Source of the DNA: Eublepharis macularius
Taxonomy: Eukaryota > Chordata > Lepidosauria > Squamata > Eublepharidae
Length of the DNA stretch: 64,000 nucleotides
Direction: 5' to 3'
Assembly (NCBI RefSeq): GCF_028583425.1
Contig: NC_072793.1
Location: 99,433,689 to 99,497,688 of the forward strand
The notes below the pieces were generated by a model that worked only from the letters and a program-made list of their open reading frames with translations, searched no databases and was not told the origin of the DNA. The position numbers and the translations under genes are program-made. Below are positions 10,806-21,300 of this stretch, piece by piece. Every line of letters starts with the position of its first letter. Position 1 is the stretch's first letter.

Positions 10806-13800
10806 CTAGGAGAAAATCCCAGAAGGACAGATAGTTACTTTTAAACAGAAAATACAAATCCTAGAGGAAAATACAGATGGTTCACAAGGAGGCATCCTCA
10901 ATATTTGTGCAGAGCAAAGTTTACAAAAATTGAGGAAAGCACATTTATTCATCTATCACATCTATCACATCTATCACTCTAATAAGCTCAGGTGGTATAC
11001 ATGGGGTCTTCCTCATTTTAACCGAAAATACTGTGAGTCAATTTATTTACTTACTTACTTCATTTATATCCCACCTTTATCCCCAATGGTGACTCATTTT
11101 ATCCTCACAACAACCCTGTGAGGAAGGTTAGGCTGAGAGTGTGCGACTGGCCCAAGGTCACCCAGCAAAGTTCCATGGCAAATTCAAACCTGGGTCCCTC
11201 AGATCCTAGACTGACACTTTAACCACTATGCTACACTGGCTGAAAAAGACAGACTTGTCCAAAACCGCACAGTAAACTGCATAGCTGATTAAGGATTTGA
11301 ATCTCAGTCTTACTGTTCCAAGCTGAACATTGCACCATACCAGCCCTATCACAGAACTAGCTTGTGATAAGATCATGCTGCCATCAGCACTGGACTTTCC
11401 TGAAGATTAGAATAATCTCATTTTGATGTTGTTTTTCACTTGTAGGGCATAAGGCAATAAGTCTTTATTTTCATACCAGTTTCTCTTTCCTCACACTGAC
11501 TGTTTCCTATTAATTTCAATGCATTCTCAACATTATTTTGCATCACTTGCAATATAAATGAGATGTAACTCAAATGGTGTAAAAGAAATGTTTTTAAAAC
11601 CCTACGAATGGTAAAAAAATGAAGCAAATCATAACTGATGACAATGTCAACATATGGATCAAAAAAGACATTAAAATGGCCGTTTTGGTTGATCTCTGCT
11701 TACAGGAAGGAGGCCCTATAATAAGTGTTAATCAACTGCAGAAAGAAAGACAGAGTGCCAGCTTCTTGCTATTTGCAACCTTAGAACACACCAGTTATAA
11801 AATAGACATGTTGATTTGGGCTCTTACCAGATTCTCGCAAATATGAAAAAGTCTTTGCAATACACAGCAGGTCCTCTTCTGGATCTCGTGGCTGAGGCGG
11901 GTTACTCTCTAGTGTGGGTTCCACCAAGACAGGAGTAGGCCCTTCTTGGAAGGGTGTGACTGATAGAGGCTGCATGACTTGCTCTGACAAATTCACTGCA
12001 AGAGCCCCAAGCGATAGTCTCCTGATTTTCTCCTCTGCCAGCAAAGGATGGGGTCTGAAAAGAAGAGCAGTTTGTATGCATTTTAGTTTTACTGGCACCA
12101 GATTTCATCACCAGGTTACTCCTTGCTAAGTTATTATGATACAACATGCTAAATTGCATAAACAGAGCTCTGCATATGTTAAGTCCCACAGAGAGGAAGA
12201 AGAAAGGAAGGAAACATCATACACTGAAGTATACATCCACCACATCCTCAGGCAAATGACAGTAAGCTTGCCAACCCTCCAGCCCCATTCATCTGGCTGG
12301 CGGAGTAGGGAGGCACAGGAGAGAAGAAGCGCATGCATGCACTCCCTCTAGGGTTCCCAGGTGCCTGCCACTGGCAGGCAAACTCCTGGGGATTTGCCCT
12401 CTTGTCCACCGATTGCTCAGCGATCAGTGGGAGGGGGTAAGCTCCCAGAGGTTGCCCGCCACTGGCAGGCACCTCAGAAGTGCACACTGCATGCATGCTT
12501 CCGACCAGCGTGGCAACATCACTTCCGGAAGTGACGTCGTTGCACCACACTTCGTTTGGGGCTGATTTGGGCCCCAAACGGGCTGATTTGGGCCCCAAAC
12601 GGGCTGAATTGGTCCCATGCAGAACACAGGAATGCTCGCGTGGCTGGCGTGGTAACGTCATTTCCGGAAGTGACATCATCACACCAGCTCTGGGGCATGC
12701 GTGCGCTTTGCACACACATGAAAGAGGACCTCATGCAGCACACAAGGTAAGTGCCAGGGACTCCACCCTCCCAACAGGAGGTAAGGGTATCTGGCAACCC
12801 TAGCTCCGCTCCCCCACTACCCCGTTGTACCAAAAAATAAAATTTTGTAAAAACCAAAACCTTTAGAAAGTACTAAGAGTGAAACCTCTTTGAATCAGGG
12901 CCATTTTATCCATTAGGCATTATAGGCACAGAGTCTAGGGCCTACAAGCTTTTCAGTGGCCTATGAAAATGTCTGAGACTTGAAAAAATTATTGGCTCTA
13001 AAATACACAAAGAAAACTACAAAACCAAAATTAATAAATGTTTAATTAAGTATCTACAAAATGTAATAGTACATCAACTGCAACATAAATGAGTAAACAC
13101 TTGCGCTCAGTGTTGCCCACTCTGCCATCCTGAGTAGTGGTACATCGTGACTGGCTGAGTGTGTTGATTCATTCAGGGTGTGCGTTTAATTCAAACAATA
13201 AAATTAAAAAAATTGTAACGTTATGAGAGCTAACATTATGAGCAATGTAGAAAGAGTAGTATTTGTGACCAGTTTTAATTATAGAGTTTAAATTAATATA
13301 GTCAGACGTCATTAATTATATTTAGTATTCATAAAAATTTAATTACATTTGAAAACTATTTGTAGATTGAATTTTCTCACTTTTCAAGAATTTTTGAAAC
13401 AATTTGTAGATAAAATTGTTTAATTCAATTTGTAGATTCAAAATGTGTAGATTCAAAATTGTTTAAAAACAATTTGTAGATTAAATTTTCTCACTTTTCA
13501 AGAATTCCTGAGCATGCATGATGATTGCCAAGAAATCATAACCAATCATAAATTAAATGAGTTACTCGTAGCCAGATAATTTCAAAAGCAAAATTATAAA
13601 AATCCTTTCAATTTTTCAGCAAATAATAATATTTAATATGGTTTCATTTTAATATGTTTGATATGAAGTAGTGTAGGGTCTCCTAAAGTAAGAGTGTCTA
13701 GGGCCTATGAAAGTCTTAAAACAGCCCTGCCTCAAGTGCCTTATCATTTATATTTCAGACACAAATATCTCTAGACAGGTAACACAGAACCTAACTAATG

Positions 13801-16800
13801 AATCATTATTAATAAATGATAGCATTATTAATACAGATCGTGATAAATACTGATAAAGAAAAACTTACCAATGGAAACTAACCATTTGAAAATACATTTT
13901 TCCTTCAAAATTTTTTGGGAAATTACAGTCTGTAGATATCCTATTTCTCTATCAAGCTCTCAGTCATAACAGAGATTTCAATATTTACTAGAATGTTAAA
14001 GTAGTGGATGCAATGGACAGATGACAGAGTAACACCTCTCTCAAGAGGGCTTCAAATGACCATTTGGCAGCATGGCAGCCTTCTTGATAGGATTCACAGT
14101 CCCCTGGTTGGGGAAGGGAATCCCCCACATCCAGCCATGCCCCCTCTCCACCTGTTACACAGCCAGTAGCGGGGGGGGGCAGGGGAAGGTGTGGGGAATG
14201 GGAGCTCTGGAGTGCGCTCCTGTGCACTCTATTACCTTTGTTGTCATGCAAGGTACATCATAAGTTCCCTCCCGGTGCACACCCCACCACACCCCTCCAT
14301 CCACCGGTTTGGGCCTCGGGGAACCTGACTACTAGGGTTGCCAGCCTCCGGGTGGTGGCTGGAGCTCTCCCAGAATTACAATTGATCTCCAGGCCACAAA
14401 GATCAGCTCCCCTGGAGAAAATGGCTGCTTTGGAGGGTAGACTCTATGGCATTATACCCCATTGCGACCCCTCCCCTCCCCAACTCCTCTCTTTCCAGGC
14501 TCCACCCCCAAAATCTCCCGGAATTTCCCAATCTGGACCTGGCAGCCCTACTGGCAATCCTGCAGTGCTTCCAACCACATGAAGAACCTGACGTCTGTAA
14601 TCCAGTGAAATTACTGATATTAAAACACCAACAAAATCTTATCTATGTAGCTGGAGAGAACGGCATTTTAATATTTCCATCAGTGTGGGGCTGTACATCC
14701 CAGTCAGCAATCAAAAGAGTTTAGTGTTTGTTTTAAAAATTGGTGACCAAGCACTGTTCTTAAAATACCCCCCAATTCTGCCCAAAGCCTAGGAGAATAA
14801 AAAAAACATTCACCTAGTGCTTAAAACTATTTAAGCTGTGTCCCAGGCAAGCAACTATGGAGAAGCAGTTTCAAAGATGAGGCACAGCCACCAATAAGGC
14901 CCTGTCTTTGGTGTGGTCACCCATCTACTAACTGAAAGCAGGAGGAAAGAAGCAGGGACTTTGCTTAACTAATGGCCAAGGAAGTAACTGTTAACTTGAA
15001 CCAGTATTCAGTATTTTGAGGAAACAGTTTTTGAACAAAATTTGAATCCAATAACACTTTAAAGACTAAAACATTTTCCAGCAGTTTTATAATATGCCGA
15101 TACTAAGTCTCTGCTACAGTAAGACAGATATTATTTGTGTTGGAAAAGAGCAACAATAACAAAAAGGATGTATAAGAGCTGGAAATAGAAAGAACAGAAT
15201 GGGGAGTTAATGTTACAAGGCAGTCTGTGCTTGGATCTGCCTTTGCCATGCTTGCTTGGGTTTGGCCATGGCCTCCTCTTCTGTTCTCTTGACAGCTTCG
15301 TTGCCCATTTCCAACTGCTTACTTGGCTGGAGGAGACATCCATATGGTAGAAGAGATAACCCAAACATTCATTCATAAATTCCAACTGTACTTGTCTGGT
15401 TAACCTGCCAAACTGAAGAAGTACACATGCAATCATGCAAAAGGGCTGAGTCCCGATTGGAAAATTCCTCACTTTCCTGCTTTCATCATATAACTCTCAA
15501 TAGCTTGCAGTACCAATGATACCCCTGATGAACATGTGTTATATAAGGTTCCTATCCCCATTACTAATCTGTTTATTCTTCTTCTCCATAGACAGCCTCA
15601 ACCTACCACTTGACCTGCTTCAATTCACCCTACTGCAAACTGAAATCCAAAGATGCGTTAAGGAAGCGTTTATCAAAAGTAATACTAACCAAAAAGGATT
15701 TGAAAATTGATTTCTTTTTTTTATAAAAAAATCTGAGTTGCAAGCTTTTGCATCTTTCCCAAAAGGAAACAAGAGAACTCTTGTCAAACAGAAATCACAT
15801 CAGTCCGGAATGTGCTCATTAGTGTCTGCTGCAGGATGGCAGCAGATTCAGTAGTAGAAGTGACTCATAGAGCTAAAAGTAGGCATAGCTTTATATAGGT
15901 ATCTACTAGCACTGAAAGCTTTGTACTGGACCACAATGGAAAGCGCTTCGCAGTGGCTCTTGCAAAGAATGACTAAGAACAAGCTCCATACTTAATGCCT
16001 GAGTTACTTTTAGTAGATTTTCTGTTCTGATGTTTCTTTCAACAGAGGTGACTGCTCCAGCTCTAAACTGCTTTGTATCTTGTGCAATCTCTTAGCTCTC
16101 TTTTCAGGGTAGGAGGTATACCAACAGGAAAACCCTGACATGACAGTACAGTGCACAGCAGCTAACAACAACCAAAATGATCAGGGGATTGAAGCAGGAA
16201 AAGCTAAGAGTCCTTCCTTACACAAAAAGAAGCTGCCATGTGGAATTTGCTGCCACAAGATTTGATGATGGCCACTAGTTAAGCAGCTTTTGGTGCACAC
16301 TAGAAAAGTGTGTGAGAATGTGAGGTATCCCCATGTGAGATACACTCAGTCACTATTTTGTATGAACATGGAAGTATGTATATTTGCCAGCTTTAGTACA
16401 TGTGATCAAAACCCCAGATTTTTGAGGGTGTGCATTTGTGTATACTGAAGCTGGAAAATACACACATTGCTTTATTCACACAAAATGGTGACTGTACATA
16501 TTGAAAAGACTGCACATAGTGTGCTCCCATGGAACACAAGATAAGAGTGCCAAAACAGTAACAAATGAAAGGACTTAAGTTCACGGAGCTATCTAGATCC
16601 ATTAATTAGCCATGGTAACTAAACAGAACCCTCACATTCAGAGACAGAAATACTCTAAATACCAGTACTTGGGGGTGGCAACAGAGGATGGCTTTAGTCT
16701 CCATGCTTTGCTTTCATGTGAGACTAGACTGCTGTAGTGGTTAAGAGCGCGGGACTCTAATCTGGAGAATCAGGTTTGATTCCCCACTCCTCCACTTGAA

Positions 16801-19800
16801 GCCAGCTGGGTGACCTTGGGTCAGTCACAGCTTCTAGCTCTCTCAGCCCCACCCACCTCACAGGGTGTTTTGTTGTGGGGATAATAATGACATACTTTGT
16901 AAACCGCTCTGAGTGGGTGTTAAGTCATTCTGAAGGGTGGTATATAAATCGAATGTTATTATTGTTATTATTATTATAGATGGACAACTGATCTGAGTCT
17001 GCATGTCTGTTCTTATGTTTTAGGGAATATTCCCAGTTTTGACTGATCTCCCACTCTCCCTCTTTATGTCCTCTGTGTATGTGTAAATATATATTTCCCT
17101 CATAGAGCTCTTACCATCGGAATTTCACAAGTGTCTAAACTTGTTCAATCCCAGTAGTTGTCTGATAGGGTTGCCAGCCTCCAGGTGGGGGCTGGAGATC
17201 TCCTGGAATAATAACTAATCTTCAGCCAACAGAGATCAGGTCCCATGGAGAAAATGGCTGCTTTGAAGGGCAGACTCTATGGCATTGTAACCCAATGAAG
17301 TCCATCCCCTCCCCAAACCCCACTCTCTCCAGACTCCTCCCCCAAATCTCCAGGGATTTCTCAAGCATGAGTTGGGAAGTCTAGGTGTGTACCATACATA
17401 TTGTGAAGAGAAGGGATTTGTGTTTTCATATTAAAGTGTTTTCTGTGGATCTTGTTGTATTTAGGAATTTATAGTGCCATTCTAAGCAGAGTTACACTCT
17501 TTTAAGTCTACTGACATCAATTGACATAAAAGTGTGTAACTTTGCTAAGGATTGCACTGTTAGTTGCTTTAATCTTTATTATCAACTGTAAATAGATTTT
17601 AAATCTCTGTTGCCTTTACTGCTGCCTTCTTTAGACTGTAAACAAACAAAACCTGCATTCTTGTTTGGGGGGAGCTGTGTTGTGTGCGAAAAAATACAAT
17701 GGCTTTGATGGGGTTTTGTCTGAGTCTAGGATATCCCCTTGGAGAAACAAGGACTTCAAAGCTCCCAAGATTCTTGCCTGCTTAGCAAAGAGGGACAAGT
17801 GAGAAATGAAGTGGAATTCTGTCAAAGAGGGAGTCTCCGGGGCCTGACAGAAGGACAGAGGAAGAATGAAGAAATTCTCATGATATGTGAGACTGTGTGT
17901 GTGGTTAGATTTGAGTGTATGAGAGAGCACTGATTAGTAAATTGGGGATTTTAGAGTATGTGTGTGAGAATTATGAGTTAGATACAAAGATTCACACAGA
18001 ATAATGTAGCAACTTCCTAAACGTTATCATAGGGGGGAGGAGGGAAGCAGAAGTTACCCTTATGATTGTATATCAGACTACTCAATGATTTCTAAAAATG
18101 TAAACATTCTCCTTCCTCAACGAGGATGGAGAATATTAGGAAAACTTGTACATCCAAGTATGATTTTTCAGAAAACTGGAATCAGATTGAGAGGCACTGT
18201 TGTGTAATGGGTACATCAGTGTTGGACAGCTCAGAGAGACTTCAGTTCAAACTTCCATTCAGTTCAAATCTCAATAGATAACTGAAGACCAGCTACCATA
18301 TCTCATCCTAATCTACCTCACAAGGTAGTTTTAGGAAATAAAGGAGTGGCAGAAAAGACATATATACCGCTTAGGCCCCTTGGAGGAAAAGAGAGATTAA
18401 AATGCAACAGTAGGGACAAGAAATATAAGACAATATTCAAGGTTTAAAGAAAAATTGCCAAGGGTCAAATAGTTCTAATTAATGAGATTAAAAACAGTGG
18501 ATTTAGTGAAAAGGCTACAATGGCTACATCAAAAATTAATACAATAATGTATCAGTACAAATGTTCTTTTAAGGCACTGCTACTTTGGAAAAGAAAGTAG
18601 ACATTATCTGGTCTTAAAAATTAAAAAAAAAACTTTCTCCAAAGTATTAGCACTGGTGAATTAAAAGAGAAGAACACAGACAAATCTGTAGATCAGATTT
18701 CAGAGAGATATTTACTTCCTTGCACAGTGAAACTTTCATAGCAAGACATCAGATACAAAAAATTCCCGAGCCCTGTGCACTCTCAGAGGGGCAAATTTCT
18801 ATTAACCCTCTTCAGCATTCTGTCTGAATAAGGAGGACAAAACTGTTCTCTAAACATAACAGGATTCTAAAGTACAAGTCTCAATGTAAGAAGCAAGCGA
18901 ACAATGAAACAACCGTGGTAAAGGAATCAGATCTACTACTGCAACGCAAGTCACATTTAAAGTTAAAGCTGAGAAACAGGAAAATAATGATGGTATCTTA
19001 TCAGCACTAGAATGAAGCAGAACCTAAAAGGAGGAGGTTAAAAATGAAGAGGAAAAACACTTCTAATGTCTGCCTTATATTCCATGGCTTAAAATTAGAC
19101 TAGATTTTAACAACTAAAGGGACAGGTCCATGTTTTGGCATGCCTATATGTGTAAAAAGGTCAGACAAAATACTGTAAACAAGGCACTGGTTGCAAATGC
19201 AAGTGTTTATATCCTCAGTGGCCCCAAGGAACAGCAAATGTTAGGCTGACCTGGCAAAACACACATTCACATTTGAGTTGTAGTTTCCCAACTGTGTGAT
19301 AAAACTAAGAAAGTACAAATAATGGGAAGCATCTAGCCAAACTGGAACAACTGTAAACTCTAACTGTAAACTGTAAATCTTAATTTCTCCAGTGTACAGG
19401 TTACAGGGCTAGATGTGATTTGCACACCTATATGTCTGTGTCACACAGAGTCACAGTCCCCACACTATTGCTCCCCCCCCCCGCCCCCAGTCTTGGGTAG
19501 ATAAACTGTCACCACTTTCAGAAATCTATGTATATATTTCAGAACTAACCTTCAGTGATAAACTAGTTTAAAATCAGACATTCATTTCTATTCATGGTAG
19601 AGGGCTCTCTAACAGCTCACAGAGTATTTCCCCACAGGTTTAGTTTTCCAATTTATTTTTAATACTCCCCCATCCCCACCCCAAACGCACATTCTTTCCA
19701 TTAGGATGTTTAAGCCACTTATTTTTTAAAAAATACAGCACAGACATCAACAAAGTTCTTTTTTCCCCATTAAAATGTTTTAAAGGTATTCTGTACTATT

Positions 19801-20026
19801 TTCTCTCCTGAAAAACGTGCGTGGCAGTAATGGAAGAAAGGAAAGAGAGGCTGGACTTTCGCTAACGTAAGTTAACTTCAACCCACTGGTATGTACGGAA
19901 ACTTCACTTTTTTATACAAACCGAGGCTCAGAATGTGTCCCATTGAATCCATGGGAGACAATGTTCTTACCCTGCTTTAGAAAGTAAAGTCTGAAATGTA
20001 TCTTACCCGTGGACACAGAGGATCAT
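10306..20026 (-). CDS. CISH: CISH, cytokine-inducible SH2-containing protein (SOCS family), three coding exons
   Basis: The joined coding segments 20026-20007, 12054-11828 and 10805-10306 give 747 nt, or 248 residues plus stop; human CISH is about 258. The protein starts MILCVHGPHPLL, has an SH2 domain from about residue 84 with the phosphotyrosine-binding FLVRDS at 106-111, and ends in a SOCS box (BC-box SLQHLCRL at 212-219, LPLP at 231-234, C-terminus YPFQL). In the known family, CIS binds phosphorylated cytokine receptors (EPO, IL-2, IL-3, GH, prolactin receptors). It competes with STAT5 and recruits an Elongin B/C-Cullin 5 ubiquitin ligase through the SOCS box. All splice junctions are GT-AG and in phase, with no stop or frameshift. 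The linker between SH2 and SOCS box is shorter than in mammals. SOCS2 is the nearest alternative, but the N-terminus, the conserved [20 protein letters not shown] stretch and the C-terminus fit CISH. Cytoplasmic; no signal peptide or membrane segment. Confidence 0.97.
10806..11827 (-). other. CISH intron 2
   Basis: GT-AG intron of 1022 bp between coding exons 2 and 3. It contains a TCTATCACA short tandem repeat near 10957-10980 and a MIR-like SINE at 11037-11250. No other feature seen. Confidence 0.9.
11037..11250 (-). mobile_element. tRNA-headed MIR-like SINE (reverse orientation) in CISH intron 2
   Basis: The left end has TTATTTACTTACTTACTT and CATTTATATCCCACCTTT. The core is CCTCACAACAACCCTGTGAGG and GGCCCAAGGTCACCCAGC. 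The right end is TTAACCACTATGCTACACTGGC, the reverse complement of a tRNA-like A-box region. A related plus-strand copy lies at 48448-48682. Confidence 0.8.
11828..12054 (-). CDS. CISH: CISH coding exon 2
   Basis: The acceptor TTTTCAG precedes 12054 and the donor GTAAGAG begins at 11827. The 227-nt exon encodes residues 7-82 plus one base: the variable N-terminal region, the VMQPL motif and the conserved [19 protein letters not shown] segment just before the SH2 domain. In SOCS proteins this segment is the extended SH2 subdomain (ESS), which stabilises phosphotyrosine binding. Confidence 0.95.
12351..12802. repeat. Family B inverted-repeat element (452 bp)
   Basis: Begins GGGTTCCCAGGTGCCTGCC and ends ATCTGGCAACCCTA. 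It contains two tandem copies of GGGCTGATTTGGGCCCCAAAC-like sequence (12568-12607) and ATCACTTCCGGAAGTGACGT-type palindromes (12520-12540, 12655-12680). A relative is at 28016. Confidence 0.65.
12896..13729. mobile_element. Degenerate hAT-like non-autonomous element
   Basis: Ends CAGGGCCATTTTA and TAAAACAGCCCTG form an inverted repeat, and the subterminal GTCTAGGGCCTA segments are shared. An 8-bp target duplication is not convincing (CTTTGAAT / CCTCAAGT). The interior is AT-rich with repeats of CAATTTGTAGATT (13360-13490). Confidence 0.55.
14085..14334. repeat. Interspersed repeat shared with 5455-5685
   Basis: Same order of segments as at 5455 (GGGAATCCCCCAC, CCAGTAGCGGGGGG, GGGAGCTCTGGAGTGCGCTC). 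It directly abuts a family A element. Confidence 0.55.
14335..14550 (+). repeat. Family A short inverted-repeat element
   Basis: GGGTTGCCAGCCTCCGGG at the left, CTGGCAGCCCTA at the right, and a typical interior (GGAGAAAATGGCTGCTTTGG). Confidence 0.8.
16729..16977 (+). mobile_element. tRNA-derived SINE in CISH intron 1
   Basis: tRNA-like head with A-box TAGTGGTTAAGAGC and B-box GGTTTGATTCC. The body has CCAGCTGGGTGACCTTGGGT and GTAAACCGCTCTGAGTGGG, and the end is an (ATT)n tail. Same family as the reverse copy at 56845-57098. This is the squamate type of tRNA SINE; it is not a tRNA gene. Confidence 0.85.
17168..17383 (+). repeat. Family A short inverted-repeat element
   Basis: GGGTTGCCAGCCTCCAGG at the left, typical interior (GGAGAAAATGGCTGCTTTGA), and a degenerate right end (GAGTTGGGAAGTCTAG). 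Confidence 0.75.
17471..17563. repeat. Family D palindromic short element
   Basis: GTGCCATTCTAAGCAGAGTTA and TAACTTTGCTAAGGATTGCAC form complementary arms around a centre near 17517. Confidence 0.7.
18186..18420 (+). mobile_element. Old tRNA-headed SINE copy
   Basis: GCACTGTTGTGTAATGGGTA at the left and a degenerate body with ACCTCACAAGGTAGTTTTAGG and TATATACCGCTTAGGCC resemble the SINEs at 16729 and 48448. Diverged. Confidence 0.5.
20007..20026 (-). CDS. CISH: CISH coding exon 1 (start codon, 20 coding nt)
   Basis: This exon is too short to be found as an ORF. Reading leftward from 20026, ATG ATC CTC TGT GTC CAC GG is followed by the donor GTAAG. The six codons plus two bases (MILCVH, then G split) match the conserved CISH start MVLCVQG, and phase 2 joins exactly to the exon 2 acceptor at 12054. 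The 5'UTR continues rightward from 20027. Confidence 0.93.
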
Positions 20027-20480
20027 GTCACTCCAGGACGAAGGAAAAAGCATTAGGTCTTCAAGAGAACTAGGAAATAGCTCTCCCGCTGCCGGTTATT
20101 TTCTTCGTTCCCAGCAGGAATACCACAAGTCGGTAGGTAAGTAATGAGGAGAGAAGAGGCTGGCTTTATTCCACCACAGCTTCTCGAAAGCACCTTGGAG
20201 GTCAACCGCAGCAAACGAAGTAAATTGGGGTATCCAGAAAACCTGTACGGATCGTTCAGCGAGCTCTGCGTAGAACAAGCTGCCTGACCGTAGCCCTTTC
20301 CAATATATTCTTGCTGTGGCCAAAAAAGTAATAAAAATGATTTTAAAATTACCAGAGTAAAAGAAAATGAGTACTTAAGAAAGGATGAGAATCCTCCTCT
20401 CTAGTGGCGTTTAAGACCGCCAATAAAAAAAGGAATGTATAATTATAAATATATCTCAATAAACAGTCTCTGTCTGAAAG
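20027..20480 (-). promoter_or_regulatory. CISH 5'UTR and core promoter region (boundaries unknown)
   Basis: The sequence upstream of the CISH start codon holds more CpGs than most neighbouring DNA. On the minus strand an AT-rich TATA-like stretch (near 20459-20438) lies just upstream of an ATTGG (inverted CCAAT) at about 20424. This could place transcription start near 20.4 kb, but no start site can be proven from sequence. Confidence 0.4.
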
Positions 20481-20591
20481 AAGTTAAGCGAAGAACAGCA
20501 GCAGCTACCCTCGACGCTGGCTGTTAGAGTAATACAGCTGTAGGAGGAAAAAACACTACTAAGTAATATTTTGTTTGCCCCTTTTAAGCTA

Positions 20592-20617
20592 TTCCAGGAA
20601 GTGGTAGATTCCTGGAA
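20592..20617 (-). promoter_or_regulatory. Proximal pair of STAT5-type GAS motifs in the CISH promoter
   Basis: TTCCAGGAA (20592-20600) and TTCCTGGAA (20609-20617) both fit TTCNNNGAA and are spaced 17 bp start to start, 566-591 bp upstream of the CISH ATG. Mammalian CISH promoters are known to carry paired STAT5 sites that drive cytokine induction. Position and pairing are what one expects here. Confidence 0.75.
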
Positions 20618-20859
20618 TTGTATTGTATTCACATCACAGTACCGATATTAACCAAAAAGAAAAGTATAAATAGATTTGTCCATAATAGGTATCTTGATGT
20701 CAGCGTCGCTCTCCGGAGGTCAAAATAATACCCCCTGTATTCCAAATCTTTTTTTTCTCTACAGGAAAATAAAATCAAGCTGCTCCTTCCAGGGATCCAG
20801 CCGAAAAGTTGTTGGTTGTTTTCAGGGCTAGCCAGCATTGGCTGCTTTCGTTCTGTGTG

Positions 20860-20903
20860 TTCAAGGAAATACCTTTGATAGATTTCCAAGAACTTTCCAG
20901 GAA
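20860..20903 (-). promoter_or_regulatory. Distal cluster of three STAT5-type GAS motifs
   Basis: TTCAAGGAA (20860-20868), TTCCAAGAA (20884-20892) and TTCCAGGAA (20895-20903) all fit TTCNNNGAA. The last two are 11 bp apart start to start, a spacing typical of cooperative STAT5 tetramer sites. They sit about 0.85 kb upstream of the CISH ATG. Confidence 0.72.
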
Positions 20904-21300
20904 AGCTGGGCTGGACCTCACAGCTCTGCCAATCAGAGAGAATGAGGGCAGGGCTGGACCTCGGAGCCCTGCCAATCAGAGGCCAATGACGTCGAATGCT
21001 GTAACGAGCGTAGCCTTGTAGACTTACTGAGAAACACGCACGCCAGTACCCCGGGGCGGGGGGGGGGGGAGCGGGTGCCTGCTGGAGAACCCCTCCAAAA
21101 ATCCCAGGCGGCTCGCTAAGGGCGAAGAGAGCAGCCTTTAAAGTATCCCCGCCTTGAATGGAGCGACGGCGAACAGTCTGCTTTATGAGGCTGCTGTTTC
21201 CGCAAACGGAATCCTGCCGTCTCGCACTTGAATCACTATTTAATAGATAACTTTTCAGATGCAATTTCCATTCTTTCTTCTACCTCTTCACCAAATAAAA
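20904..21300. other. CpG-containing upstream region of CISH
   Basis: This stretch keeps many CpGs, has a G/C homopolymer-rich tract near 21055-21075 and a repeated GCTGGACCTC...GCTCTGCCAATCAGAG segment (20908-20940 and 20952-20982). The inverted CCAAT/ATTGG motifs within it (CCAATCAGAG) suggest promoter-associated sequence. Confidence 0.45.

Larger units (their letters stand above)
12055..20006 (-). other. CISH intron 1 (about 8 kb)
   Basis: GT-AG intron between the 20-nt first coding segment and exon 2. It holds inverted-repeat elements (12351-12802, 12896-13729, 14085-14550, 17168-17383), a palindromic short element (17471-17563) and SINEs (16729-16977, 18186-18420). The stretches 14551-16728 and 18421-20006 show no recognisable coding or repeat content. 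The intron is longer than the whole human gene (about 5.4 kb), at least partly through these insertions. Confidence 0.88.

Noticed and set aside
12896-13729. 8-bp target duplication around the CAGGGCC element
   Set aside because: Flanking octamers differ at about half the positions, so the hAT assignment rests only on the ends.
15131-15472. 113-codon minus-strand frame in CISH intron 1
   Set aside because: No domain or family resemblance that I can name and no splice evidence; could be an old processed fragment, but this cannot be supported.
16736-16785. tRNA-like A and B boxes
   Set aside because: They belong to a tRNA-derived SINE with a body and (ATT)n tail; no complete cloverleaf is present.
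20438-20459. TATA box of CISH
   Set aside because: The AT-rich stretch is plausible but low complexity; without a mapped start site it is mentioned only within the promoter entry.
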